This document shows positions 33,542 to 41,908 of a stretch of DNA of 64,000 nt, piece after piece. The notes beneath the pieces were generated by a model that worked only from the letters and a program-made list of their open reading frames with translations, searched no databases and was not told where the DNA came from. Position numbers and translations under genes: made by a program. This DNA comes from an uncultured Adlercreutzia sp. (GTDB taxonomy: Bacteria; Actinomycetota; Coriobacteriia; Coriobacteriales; Eggerthellaceae), in contig CAJUSP010000001.1 in assembly GCA_910589165.1 (NCBI GenBank), positions 247,019-311,018 of the forward strand, read 5' to 3'. The stretch's first letter is position 1; every line of letters begins with the position of its first letter.

Positions 33542-34234
33542 ATGGATGCGGAAACGAGAGAGCTGGTGCTGGCGAACCGGCAGTTCGTGTGGGGGCTCAT
33601 CGCCCGCGGATTCGCCGAGGAGCCCGACGGCTCGTTCGCGGACATTCTGACGAGCGAGCACGCTCGGGCGGAAGTCGATCTGGTGAGCGACGACGAAAGC
33701 GAGAGGCTGCTGGGCTTCTACGACGAGCTGACGGCTCTGATCAGCCGGGACGGCGGCATCCCCGAGGCGGTCGACCAATTCGTGCGCGTGTTCGTGGGGC
33801 CGGGCACGCTTGCGGCGTCCCCCTGGGAGACCATGCACACCACGGGCAAGCGCGTGCTGTTCCACCGCGATGTGCTCTCGGTGCGCGATGCCTACCGCGA
33901 GGTCGGGTTCCTGCCCGAGCGCTACCGGGCCGTGGCCGACGACGCCATCGGCCTGGAGTGCGACTTCATGGCCAAACTCGCCGAGCGGGCGACGACGGCC
34001 GATGCCGCGGGTGATTCCCAGGCCTGCCAGGACCGTCTGCTGCAGTCGCTGACGTTTCTGACCGACCACCTGCAACGCTGGATAGGGTCGCTCGCCCAGG
34101 CCATCGAGGAACACTACGGCGCCGAGAACTTCTACGCCGTACTCGCGCGCTTCACGGAGGCGTGGTGCGCGCGCGACCGCCGCTTGCTGGATGGTTTGCT
34201 GGAGGATTCGTGCCCGGCTTCCGCACGGTCGTGA
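33542..34234 (+). CDS. TorD/DmsD-family molybdoenzyme chaperone
   Basis: Encodes 230 residues, mostly helical. LANRQFVWGLIARGFAEEP at the start and the FVGPGTLAASPWETMH segment with a downstream hydrophobic helix pattern are typical of TorD-like chaperones, which hold the Tat signal and the apo-form of the molybdoenzyme until cofactor is inserted. The ATG at 33542 has GAGG upstream; an earlier ATG at 33521 has none. Third gene of the reductase operon. Confidence 0.85.
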   Translation: MDAETRELVLANRQFVWGLIARGFAEEPDGSFADILTSEHARAEVDLVSDDESERLLGFYDELTALISRDGGIPEAVDQFVRVFVGPGTLAASPWETMHTTGKRVLFHRDVLSVRDAYREVGFLPERYRAVADDAIGLECDFMAKLAERATTADAAGDSQACQDRLLQSLTFLTDHLQRWIGSLAQAIEEHYGAENFYAVLARFTEAWCARDRRLLDGLLEDSCPASARS

Positions 34235-34255
34235 CCTCGTGGTATCATAGCGCCA

Positions 34256-34352
34256 GCTTGAATACATAGCCTGCCGCCGGGTAGGCGCCAAGCGCCCAGA
34301 GGATGGACATCGTTAGGCCTTTGAAGATGTCCGCCCCCTGGGCGCTTTTTTG
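34256..34352 (+). promoter_or_regulatory. Riboswitch, guanidine type (copy 2), with terminator
   Basis: Same architecture as at 25945. TACATAGCC is shared, hairpin 1 is GCCTGCC/GGTAGGC with the GCCG loop, and hairpin 2 is GGACATC/GATGTCC with the identical GTTAGGCCTTTGAA loop. It is enclosed by a terminator stem (AGCGCCCAG with CTGGGCGCT) and six T. Stem changes relative to copy 1 are compensatory. A possible -10 (TATCAT) lies at 34243-34248. It controls the B3/4-domain gene. Confidence 0.72.
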
Positions 34353-34404
34353 TTTCGGTGTAGGCAAGGGTTCAGCGTAGGCTGGCAAGAAAGGAGACTG
34401 ACCC

Positions 34405-35130
34405 ATGAAGCAGTTCGTAACCGAGGAGTCGTTCTGGGAGCTGTTCCCCGACGCGCAGATCGGCATTGTGGTGGCCCACAACATGAAGCCGGAATCCGAG
34501 GTGAGCGCCGAGGACGCCGCGACCATCGCGAAGGCTCTCGCCGAGGCCAACGGCAAAGCCGACCAGCACCTGGAGAGCAACACCATCTCGCAGAACGAGG
34601 TGGTGGCCGTTTGGCGCGAGGCCTATCAGCAGTTCAAAACGAAGAAGGGCGCTCGCTGCTCCATCGAGAACCTGCTCAAGCGCGTGCTGAAGGGCAACCC
34701 GGTGGGCTCCATCACTCCGTCGGTGGACATCTACAACACCGTGTCGCTCACCTATGCGCTGCCTGTGGGCGGCGAGGACATCGACGCCATGGACGGCGAC
34801 ATCCGCCTCGGCATCACCGAGGGCGGCGACAGCTTTCTGGCCCTGGGCGACGAGGAGGAGTCGCCCACCTTGGAGGGCGAGCTGTGCTACCGCGACAACG
34901 CTGGCGCCATCTGCCGCTGCTGGAACTGGCGCGACGGCGTGCGCACGGCGCTCACCGATGACTCGAGCAAGGCCTTCCTCATCATCGAGTCGGTGGACCC
35001 GGCCCGCGCCGACGACCTGGCCGCCGCCACCGAAGCCCTGGCCGACATGGTGTCGCGCTACCTGGGTGCCGACATCTTCGCCAAGGAAATCATCACCCGC
35101 GACAACCCCACCATGGTGATCGACGAGTAG
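34405..35130 (+). CDS. B3/4 domain-containing protein (PheT-like tRNA-binding fold)
   Basis: Encodes 241 residues. It matches the free-standing B3/B4 domain (COG3382, PF03483), which in PheRS-beta forms the editing module; here it is alone. Recognisable parts are the AQIGIVVAHNM start, KRVLKGNPVGSITPSVDIYNTVSL, and CYRDNAGAICRCWNWRDG. Free-standing forms may edit or bind misacylated tRNA or amino acids, but a role is unproven. AAAGGAG precedes ATG. Its riboswitch leader, shared with the guanidinium exporter, suggests induction by the same ligand. Confidence 0.88.
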   Translation: MKQFVTEESFWELFPDAQIGIVVAHNMKPESEVSAEDAATIAKALAEANGKADQHLESNTISQNEVVAVWREAYQQFKTKKGARCSIENLLKRVLKGNPVGSITPSVDIYNTVSLTYALPVGGEDIDAMDGDIRLGITEGGDSFLALGDEEESPTLEGELCYRDNAGAICRCWNWRDGVRTALTDDSSKAFLIIESVDPARADDLAAATEALADMVSRYLGADIFAKEIITRDNPTMVIDE

Positions 35131-35136
35131 CCTTCC

Positions 35137-35167
35137 CGGCCCGGGTGCCTCAGCGGCGCCCGGGCCG
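35137..35167 (+). terminator. Hairpin after the B3/4 gene
   Basis: CGGCCCGGGTGCC pairs with GGCGCCCGGGCCG over a TCAGC loop; only a short T-rich tail follows. Confidence 0.7.
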
Positions 35168-35298
35168 TATTGGCATTCTGTATACGGGGGCGCGACCTAG
35201 GCCGGAGCTGCTCATACTCGTGGTAAAATACAATGCTACGCGCGTTTTAGGCGCGCGGTGCAATTTTTCGGCAGAAGACGTGCGAGGAGAGCAGCCAC

Positions 35299-38200
35299 AT
35301 GAGCCAGCAGACGTCGAAGGACGACACCATCACCGGCGAGATCGTCAAGCCGCCCTACATGCAGAATCGCGAGCTTTCCTGGCTCGATTTCAACAAGCGC
35401 GTGCTCGACCAGGGCGCCGACCCCACGGTGCCGCTGCTGGAGCGCCTGAACTTCATCTCCATCTTCTGGAGCAACCTGCAGGAGTTCTTCATGGTGCGCG
35501 TGGGGTCGCTCACCGACCTCTCGCTGCTGAAGAAGTCCATCATCGACGCCAAATCCGGCATGACGCCGGCTCAGCAGCTTGAGGCCATCTACGCCCGCTG
35601 CCACCAGCTGTACCCCTACTACGAGCAGACCTACGAGAGCCTGCGCGGCCTGCTTGCCGAGCAGGGCATCCACAGCCTGCGCCGCGACGACCTTTCCGAC
35701 GAGCAGCGCGCCTACCTGCGCGACTACATGGACGCCAACGTGCTGCCCTTCCTCTCGCCGCAGATCATCAACACGCGCCACCCCTTCCCTCACCTGGAGA
35801 ACGGCGGCCTCTACATTGTCGTGCGCCTCGACGAGCAGGCGCGCCCGAAGGGCAAGAAGTCCAAGGAGGAGAAGGCCCGCGAGAAGGCCGAGGCCAAGGC
35901 CAGCAAGAACCTGGGCGCCGAGGGCGTGACCCTCGGCATCATCCCGCTGCCGCGCCAGGTGAACCGCCTGGTAGAGCTGCCCGGCGACGGCCTGCAGTTC
36001 ATTTTGGCCGAGCGCGCCATCGAGCTGTTCGCGGCCGACATCTTCTCGATGTACACGGTCAAGCACACCAACGTCATCTGCGTCACCCGCAACGCCGACC
36101 TCGATGCCACCGAAGGCGCCGAGGAGCAGGGCGAAGATTACCGCGAGCACATGAAGCGCATCCTGAAGAAGCGCAGCCGCCTTGCCCCGGTGCGCCTGGA
36201 AAGCGAGCGCCCGCTGTCGCGCACGGTGAAGAAGCTGCTCATGGAGAAGCTGGAACTGGCCGAGCACCAGCTGTTCGTGACGAGCGTGCCGCTGAACATG
36301 GGCTACACCTGGGGCCTCGGTAGCCGCCTCTCCGCGAAGAAGCGCGCCGAGCTGGCCCAGGCGCCCTTCACGCCCCAGTGGCCCGCGTGCCTCGACCGCA
36401 ACCGCTCGCTTATCGAGCAGGTGACCGAGCGCGAGGTGCTGCTGTCCTACCCCTACCAATCCATGGACGCCTTCGTGCAGCTTTTGCACGAGGCCGCCTT
36501 CGACCCGGCGGTCGTCTCCATCAAAATCACCCTGTACCGCCTGGCCAGCCAGTCGCGTCTGGCCGAGGCGCTCATTGCGGCGGCCGAGAACGGCAAGGAG
36601 GTCACGGCGCTGTTCGAGCTGCGCGCCCGCTTCGACGAGTCGAACAACATCGAGTGGTCCCAGCGCTTCGAGCAGGCCGGCTGCCACGTCATCTACGGCT
36701 TCCGCAACTACAAGGTGCACTCGAAGATCTGCACCATCACGCGCCAGACCGACGAGGGGCTCCAGCACATCACCCAGCTGGGCACCGGCAACTACAACGA
36801 GAAGACGGCGCGCCTGTACACCGACTTCTCGTTCATCACCTCCGACGCGCGCATCGGGCGCGACGCCGCCGACTTTTTCCGCAACATGGCGCTGGAGAAC
36901 ACCTCCGACAACTACGACATTCTGTGGGTGGCGCCGCTCATGATCAAGCAGAACATCATGCGCGGCATCGACGAGCAGATCGAGCTCGCCCGCGCGGGCA
37001 AGCCGGCGGGGCTGTTCTTCAAGACGAACTCCATCACCGACAAGGAGGTCATCGACAAGATCGTTGAGGCCTCGCAGGCCGGCGTGGAGACGCATCTGTT
37101 CGTGCGCGGCATCTCGTGTTTGCTGCCGGGGGTGAAGGGCTACACCGACAACGTGCGCGAGGTGTCCATCGTCGGCCAGCTGCTGGAGCACAGCCGCATT
37201 TACGGCTTCGGCACGCGCGACAACTGCCGCATCTACCTGTCGAGCGCCGACCTTATGACGCGCAACATGGACAAGCGCATCGAGATCGCGTGGCCCATTC
37301 TGAACGACACCCTGCGCGAGCAGGTGCTCGGCTACCTGGACATCTGCTACTCCGACACGGCCAAGCTGCGCGAGCTTCTGCCTGACGGGTCCTACACGCC
37401 GCTGTGGTACTTCGCCGAATGCGACGAGGATGGGGAAGTGGAGCTGTTCGATTCCCAGAAGTACCTTATTACCGAGGCCCAGCGCATGCGCCTGGCCGCG
37501 GCCGAGCTGGCCGCGCGCGAGGAGGCCAACCGCGAGGGCGGGCGGCACGCGGTGTTCCCCATTGGCGAGGCCGCTCCCAAGGTGCCTAAGGCAACGGCTG
37601 CCGAGCTGCAGGCGAGGGCCGATGAGGCTCAGCACGCCGCCGATGCCCAGAAGGCCGTAGAGGCCAAGGCCGCGGAAGAGGCGCGCAAGGCGGCGGAGGC
37701 CAAGGCCGCCGAGGAAGCTAGGTCGGCCGAAGAGGCCCGCAAAGCCGAGGAGGCCCGCAAAGCCGAGGAGGCCCGCAAAGCCGAGGAGCTGCGTGCTGCC
37801 GAAGAGGCCGAGGCGAAGGCGGCCGAAGAGGCCCGCGCGGCCGAACAAGCCGAGAAGGAGGCCAAGGCTCGCATTGTGGCGGCGGCCCTGGCTGAGGCCA
37901 AGGCGAAACAGGCCGCCAAGGAGGAGGCCGCCAAGGCATCCCGGGCCCAGCGCACCTCCGATATCCTGCGCGTCGCCGAGTTGCGCAAGGCCGCCGAGGC
38001 CCAGCGGGCGCTTGAGGCCCAGCAGGCCGCTGAGGCCGACGTGAGCGCGGCGGCCCAGCAGAAGGCCGATGCCCAGAAGGCCGAGGAAGATGCCGTCGCC
38101 CGCAAGGTGGCCGAGGCTATGCGCATCGCCGAGGCCCATCGCGCCGCCGAGGTGGCGAAAGCGGCCCTCGCCAAGGCCGAGGAGGCCCCCGCGGCCCCGG

Positions 38201-38712
38201 CGCCGGCGGTAGCCACGGCTGTGAAGCCCGCCCCCAAGGCGGCGCCCACGCAGCCCAAGGCCGAGGCCCCGAAGGACGCCTCGCCCGCACCCCAGAAGGC
38301 GCCCTCGCCGACGGCCGCGACGTCCATCGCGGCGGCTGCCGGCGCCAGCGCCGCCTCGCTGTTCGGCGCGACCACCCAGGCCGCCCCGGCCGCCGTGCCT
38401 CTGCCCCGCGCCGCCGCGGCCCCCGCGACCCAGGCGGGCCCCGTGGCCGAGCGCGCCAAGCTGCGCGCCGGCGAGGTCGTGCAAATCGAGCGCTCCTCGG
38501 CTGCCCCGGTAAGTGTGGCCGCCCGTCCGGCCCCGGCCGCTTCCGCACCCACGGCAACGGGCGCCCAAAGCGAGGGCCCCATGCCAGCCCCCTGGGCGGT
38601 AAACCCCAAGGCCCCCGAGCCGGTGCCCAGCGACAAGAAGCCCAAGCCGGCCCCCGAGCCCGCCAAGGAAGAGGGCGTCTCCGGCTTCTTCCACAACCTC
38701 TTCGGTCGCTAA
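35299..38712 (+). CDS. ppk1: Polyphosphate kinase 1 with long Ala/Glu/Lys-Pro-rich C-terminal extension
   Basis: Encodes 1137 residues, against about 690-740 normally. The kinase part is complete: NRELSWLDFNKRVLDQ at the N-terminus, the phosphorylated histidine in NYKVHSK (H474), and the second active-site motif HLFVRGISCLLPG. From about residue 735 the sequence becomes a charged coiled coil of EEARKAEE-type repeats (including three perfect 18-bp tandem copies near 37735-37790), then an Ala/Pro-rich low-complexity region ending SGFFHNLFGR. PPK1 makes polyphosphate from ATP. The tail may mediate assembly. GAGGAGA precedes ATG. A polyphosphate-using enzyme follows. Confidence 0.95.
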   Translation: MSQQTSKDDTITGEIVKPPYMQNRELSWLDFNKRVLDQGADPTVPLLERLNFISIFWSNLQEFFMVRVGSLTDLSLLKKSIIDAKSGMTPAQQLEAIYARCHQLYPYYEQTYESLRGLLAEQGIHSLRRDDLSDEQRAYLRDYMDANVLPFLSPQIINTRHPFPHLENGGLYIVVRLDEQARPKGKKSKEEKAREKAEAKASKNLGAEGVTLGIIPLPRQVNRLVELPGDGLQFILAERAIELFAADIFSMYTVKHTNVICVTRNADLDATEGAEEQGEDYREHMKRILKKRSRLAPVRLESERPLSRTVKKLLMEKLELAEHQLFVTSVPLNMGYTWGLGSRLSAKKRAELAQAPFTPQWPACLDRNRSLIEQVTEREVLLSYPYQSMDAFVQLLHEAAFDPAVVSIKITLYRLASQSRLAEALIAAAENGKEVTALFELRARFDESNNIEWSQRFEQAGCHVIYGFRNYKVHSKICTITRQTDEGLQHITQLGTGNYNEKTARLYTDFSFITSDARIGRDAADFFRNMALENTSDNYDILWVAPLMIKQNIMRGIDEQIELARAGKPAGLFFKTNSITDKEVIDKIVEASQAGVETHLFVRGISCLLPGVKGYTDNVREVSIVGQLLEHSRIYGFGTRDNCRIYLSSADLMTRNMDKRIEIAWPILNDTLREQVLGYLDICYSDTAKLRELLPDGSYTPLWYFAECDEDGEVELFDSQKYLITEAQRMRLAAAELAAREEANREGGRHAVFPIGEAAPKVPKATAAELQARADEAQHAADAQKAVEAKAAEEARKAAEAKAAEEARSAEEARKAEEARKAEEARKAEELRAAEEAEAKAAEEARAAEQAEKEAKARIVAAALAEAKAKQAAKEEAAKASRAQRTSDILRVAELRKAAEAQRALEAQQAAEADVSAAAQQKADAQKAEEDAVARKVAEAMRIAEAHRAAEVAKAALAKAEEAPAAPAPAVATAVKPAPKAAPTQPKAEAPKDASPAPQKAPSPTAATSIAAAAGASAASLFGATTQAAPAAVPLPRAAAAPATQAGPVAERAKLRAGEVVQIERSSAAPVSVAARPAPAASAPTATGAQSEGPMPAPWAVNPKAPEPVPSDKKPKPAPEPAKEEGVSGFFHNLFGR

Positions 38713-38715
38713 GAA

Positions 38716-38747
38716 CGTGCCCCGAGGCCGCCAGGCCCCGGGGCACG
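38716..38747 (+). terminator. Hairpin between ppk1 and the AMP phosphotransferase
   Basis: CGTGCCCCG pairs with CCGGGGCACG around an AGGCCGCCAGGC loop; no T-run, so weak or partial termination. Confidence 0.55.
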
Positions 38748-38793
38748 ATGGTTTCTGCGAGATGCCCGCACCTGGAAAAGGAAGGATGTTCCC

Positions 38794-40527
38794 ATGCTTG
38801 AGCAGGTGAAGTTCCATAAGAAGAAGATGAAGCGCGCTCGGTACAAGGAGGAGTGGGACGCGCTGTTGGCCCGCCTCGTCGTGTTGCAACAGCAGGCCCA
38901 TCGCGAGGGCGTGGGGCTCGTGGTGCTGTTCGAGGGGTGGAACGGCGCCGGCAAGGGCAGCCGCATCTCCGATCTCATGTACAACCTGGATGCCCGCTCC
39001 ACCGGCGTCTACGTGGGGCTCGACCTCGACCCCGACTACGAGCGCGAGTTCGCCGGCCGCGCCTGGGACGTCACCGGCTACTACCCGCTCATGCAGCCGT
39101 TCTGGAAGGCGCTGGGCGAGCGCAACTCCATCACTTTCTACGACCGCGGCTGGTACTCGGCCGTCACCCAGCACATGCTCTACAACGCCCCGGCCAAGCT
39201 GTTGCTGCCCAAAGACGAGGAGCGCCACTACCTCGATTCCATCCACGATTTCGAGCAGCAGCTCGTCTCGGACGGCTACGTGGTGGTGAAGTTCTTCGTG
39301 CACATGACCAAGGAAGCCCAGGTGGAGCGCTTGCAGCGCCTGCACGACGACCCGGTTACCCGCTGGCGCGTCACCGACAAGAAGCTCGAGAGCCACCACG
39401 GCTATGAGACTGCCTACGAGCTGTACGACCGCCTGCTCGAACGCAGCGACTACCCGTTCGCCCCCTGGGTGCTGCTGAACGGCGAGGACAAGCGCCGCAC
39501 GAACCTCACCATCGCCCGCACGCTGGTGGAGTCCCTCGAGGAGGCCCTGAAGCGCAAGGAGGCCGAAAGCGTGCTGAAGAGCGCCTTCGCCTCGCAGCAG
39601 GCTGCCTCTGAGCTCATCGCCGAGGAGCAGGCTGTGGAAGAGGCCGCCGCCGAGGAGGCCGCGCCTTCCGCGCCCGCTGCCACTGCCCCCGCCGGCCGCG
39701 GCATGCTCACCGGCGTGAAGCTCGCCCGCGCCCAGGCCAAGGCCCGGGCTGCTCACGATTTGGCCCCCGCGGGCTCCCGCTTCGCCATCGTGCCCGACTA
39801 CCCGCAGGTCGACACCATCGACCACAGCCTGTTCATCGACCCCGAGGAGTACAAGCACACGCTGAAGGCCCTGCAGGCGCGCCTGTTCCGCCTCGAGAAC
39901 ATCATGTTCCAGCGCCGCGTTCCCCTCATCCTCATGTACGAGGGGTGGGACGCCGCCGGCAAGGGCGGCAACATCAAACGCGTGGCCCAGGCCCTCGACG
40001 CCCGCGCCTACAACATCTACCCGTCGCCCGCGCCCACCAAGCCCGAGCTCGCCCATCCCTTCCTCTGGCGCTACTGGACGCGCCTGCCGAAGGCGGGGCA
40101 CGTGGGCATGTACGACCGCAGCTGGTACGGCCGCGTGCTCGTCGAGCGCGTCGAGGGCTTCGCCACCCCGGCCGAGTGGTCGCGCGCCTACGACGAGATC
40201 AACGAGTTCGAGCACGACCTGGTCGACTGGGGCGCCATCTTGCTGAAGTTCTGGGTCGACGTGTCCCCCGAAGAGCAGCTGCGCCGCTTCCAGGATCGTG
40301 AGACGGATCCGGCCAAGCAGTGGAAGATCACCGAGGACGACTGGCGTAACCGCGAGAAGTACCCCCAGTACAAGGCCGCCATCAACGACATGTTCCGCCT
40401 CACTTCCACCACCTTCGCCCCCTGGATCGTGCTGGAATCAGACGACAAGCGCTACGCCCGCATCAAGGCCCTGCGCATCATCGTGAGCGCCTTGGAGAAA
40501 CGTCTCGGCGAAGCGCCGTTGTCGTAA
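38794..40527 (+). CDS. pap: Polyphosphate:AMP phosphotransferase (double-domain PPK2)
   Basis: Encodes 577 residues made of two PPK2 domains. Domain 1 has Walker A GWNGAGKG (48-55) and FYDRGWYSAV; domain 2 has GWDAAGKGG (about 384-392), MYDRSWYGRVLVERVEGF and the lid segment RFQDRETDPAKQWKITEDDW. An Ala/Glu-rich linker (about 265-300) separates them. This tandem layout is typical of class II PPK2 enzymes that use polyphosphate to convert AMP to ADP. Placed directly after ppk1, so synthesis and use of polyphosphate are linked here. AAAAGGAAGGA lies before ATG. Confidence 0.93.
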   Translation: MLEQVKFHKKKMKRARYKEEWDALLARLVVLQQQAHREGVGLVVLFEGWNGAGKGSRISDLMYNLDARSTGVYVGLDLDPDYEREFAGRAWDVTGYYPLMQPFWKALGERNSITFYDRGWYSAVTQHMLYNAPAKLLLPKDEERHYLDSIHDFEQQLVSDGYVVVKFFVHMTKEAQVERLQRLHDDPVTRWRVTDKKLESHHGYETAYELYDRLLERSDYPFAPWVLLNGEDKRRTNLTIARTLVESLEEALKRKEAESVLKSAFASQQAASELIAEEQAVEEAAAEEAAPSAPAATAPAGRGMLTGVKLARAQAKARAAHDLAPAGSRFAIVPDYPQVDTIDHSLFIDPEEYKHTLKALQARLFRLENIMFQRRVPLILMYEGWDAAGKGGNIKRVAQALDARAYNIYPSPAPTKPELAHPFLWRYWTRLPKAGHVGMYDRSWYGRVLVERVEGFATPAEWSRAYDEINEFEHDLVDWGAILLKFWVDVSPEEQLRRFQDRETDPAKQWKITEDDWRNREKYPQYKAAINDMFRLTSTTFAPWIVLESDDKRYARIKALRIIVSALEKRLGEAPLS

Positions 40528-40560
40528 CCGTTCCACCTACCGCATCCGTGGCGTTTCTCC

Positions 40561-40589
40561 TTGCGAAACGCCACCCTTCGGGGTACTAT
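40561..40589 (+). promoter_or_regulatory. Promoter for the 38-residue membrane peptide gene
   Basis: TTGCGA (40561-40566) and TACTAT (40584-40589) are 17 bp apart. A 9-bp hairpin (TGGCGTTTC/GAAACGCCA) overlaps the -35 and may end the upstream transcript. Confidence 0.55.
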
Positions 40590-40650
40590 AACCCCATCAT
40601 CAGCAATCGGCGGGCCAGTGCGCGGCCCGTGTCCAAGAAGGAGTCCGGCT

Positions 40651-40767
40651 ATGTCGTTGTTCGGTTTTGAAGTGCCCATGGAGGCCATCTGGGCCATCGT
40701 GGCCATCGTCGTTCTGGTCATCGTGGTGTTCATCGCGAAGGGCTTCATGGACGAAATGAAGAAGTAG
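40651..40767 (+). CDS. Small single-pass membrane peptide (38 aa)
   Basis: Encodes MSLFGFEVPM, then one hydrophobic helix (about 13-29), and a short charged tail ending MDEMKK. AAGGAG lies 8 nt before ATG, a sigma-70 type promoter is upstream and a terminator follows, so it is an independent transcription unit. I recognise no family. The single helix with a lysine-containing cytoplasmic end is compatible with a small regulatory or structural membrane peptide. Confidence 0.75.
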   Translation: MSLFGFEVPMEAIWAIVAIVVLVIVVFIAKGFMDEMKK

Positions 40768-40797
40768 CACGGGCTTCGCCCAACGGGGTGCGTGCTC

Positions 40798-40821
40798 GGG
40801 GCCCCTTCGGGGGCCCTTTTG
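40798..40821 (+). terminator. Terminator after the small membrane peptide
   Basis: GGGGCCCC pairs with GGGGGCCC over a TTC-containing loop, then TTTTGTTTT. Confidence 0.88.
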
Positions 40822-40903
40822 TTTTCCGTCGGCGTGGGGCCGGCGCGGGGCGGCTTTGGGGCCGCCCACAAGAGAAGCATCGATAGCGAAGGGGGCCTGC
40901 CAC

Positions 40904-41821
40904 ATGGCTGCCGACAAGCATACCGATACCAAGAAGAAAAAGAAGAAGGGCGGCTGCTTCTGGCGGCTCGTGTTCTGGCTGGCCCTCATCGTGTTCGTCA
41001 TCTCGGTGGGCATGCTGGGCTACCTTCTGTGGACCTACTGGTCGAGCCAGAACGAGTACGAGGAAATTGCCACCCAGGCCGTGTCCATTCCCACGGAAGA
41101 GGAGGGGCAGGCACCGAACCTGGCCGACCTTCAGGTCGACTGGGACGCCCTGCGCGCCATCAACCCCGATGTCGTGGCCTGGGTGTACGTGCCCGGCACC
41201 ATCATCAACTACCCGGTGGCCCACAAGCCCGGCGATTCCGAGTACTACCTGCACCACAACTTCAGCCTCGGCGAGGGCTCGTTCGGCGCGGAGTTCGGCT
41301 CCATCATGCTGTCCGGCGAGAACGCGGGCGACTTCTCCGACGAGGTGAACATCCTCTACGGCCACCATATGCGCAACGGCTCCATGTTCGCGCTTCTGGC
41401 CGAGTTCCGCGAGTCCAGCGTGTTCAACGAGCACCGCACTTTCTACCTGCTCACCCCCGAGGGCAACTACCGCTTGGAAACCTTCGCCGTCGAGCACGTG
41501 CCCATGACCCACGCCTCCATCGCCACGCCGAACTACGCCACCGATGCCGAGTTCACCGACTTCAAGCAGTGGCTGCTGGACAACTCCATCGTCACGCCCG
41601 ACCCCGACAACAGCGCCGGCGTGGCCGAGGCCACCAAGCTCTTCGGCTTCTGCACCTGCGACGGCGCCGACAACACGTGGCGCTACATCACCTTCGCCGA
41701 CGTGGCGGAGTTCGTGCCCATCCAGTACGTGGGCACGGGCACCTACCAGGGGCAGACTGCCGTGGAAGACGACGCCGCCGGCGAGATCGCCGAGGACGTG
41801 CAGGAGCGCGCCGAGGGCTAG
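40904..41821 (+). CDS. Class B sortase
   Basis: Encodes 305 residues. A cytoplasmic lysine-rich N-terminus (KKKKKKGG) precedes one membrane anchor helix (about 16-40). The sortase fold follows: WVYVPGTIINYPV, catalytic histidine in LYGHHM (H154), and catalytic cysteine in FGFCTCD (C250 most likely; C252 adjacent) with R260 in WRYIT. It is a membrane-bound transpeptidase that joins sorting-signal proteins to peptidoglycan or each other. The substrate candidates are the surface proteins at 48997-57392, about 7 kb away. AAGGGGG precedes ATG. Confidence 0.9.
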   Translation: MAADKHTDTKKKKKKGGCFWRLVFWLALIVFVISVGMLGYLLWTYWSSQNEYEEIATQAVSIPTEEEGQAPNLADLQVDWDALRAINPDVVAWVYVPGTIINYPVAHKPGDSEYYLHHNFSLGEGSFGAEFGSIMLSGENAGDFSDEVNILYGHHMRNGSMFALLAEFRESSVFNEHRTFYLLTPEGNYRLETFAVEHVPMTHASIATPNYATDAEFTDFKQWLLDNSIVTPDPDNSAGVAEATKLFGFCTCDGADNTWRYITFADVAEFVPIQYVGTGTYQGQTAVEDDAAGEIAEDVQERAEG

Positions 41822-41908
41822 CAAGGCCCGCGCCGGGCAGCCAGCGAGAACGTATAGCCAGTGTACCGAGCCGCACGGGCCATGAGGCCTGCGGAGAAGA
41901 GGAGAACC

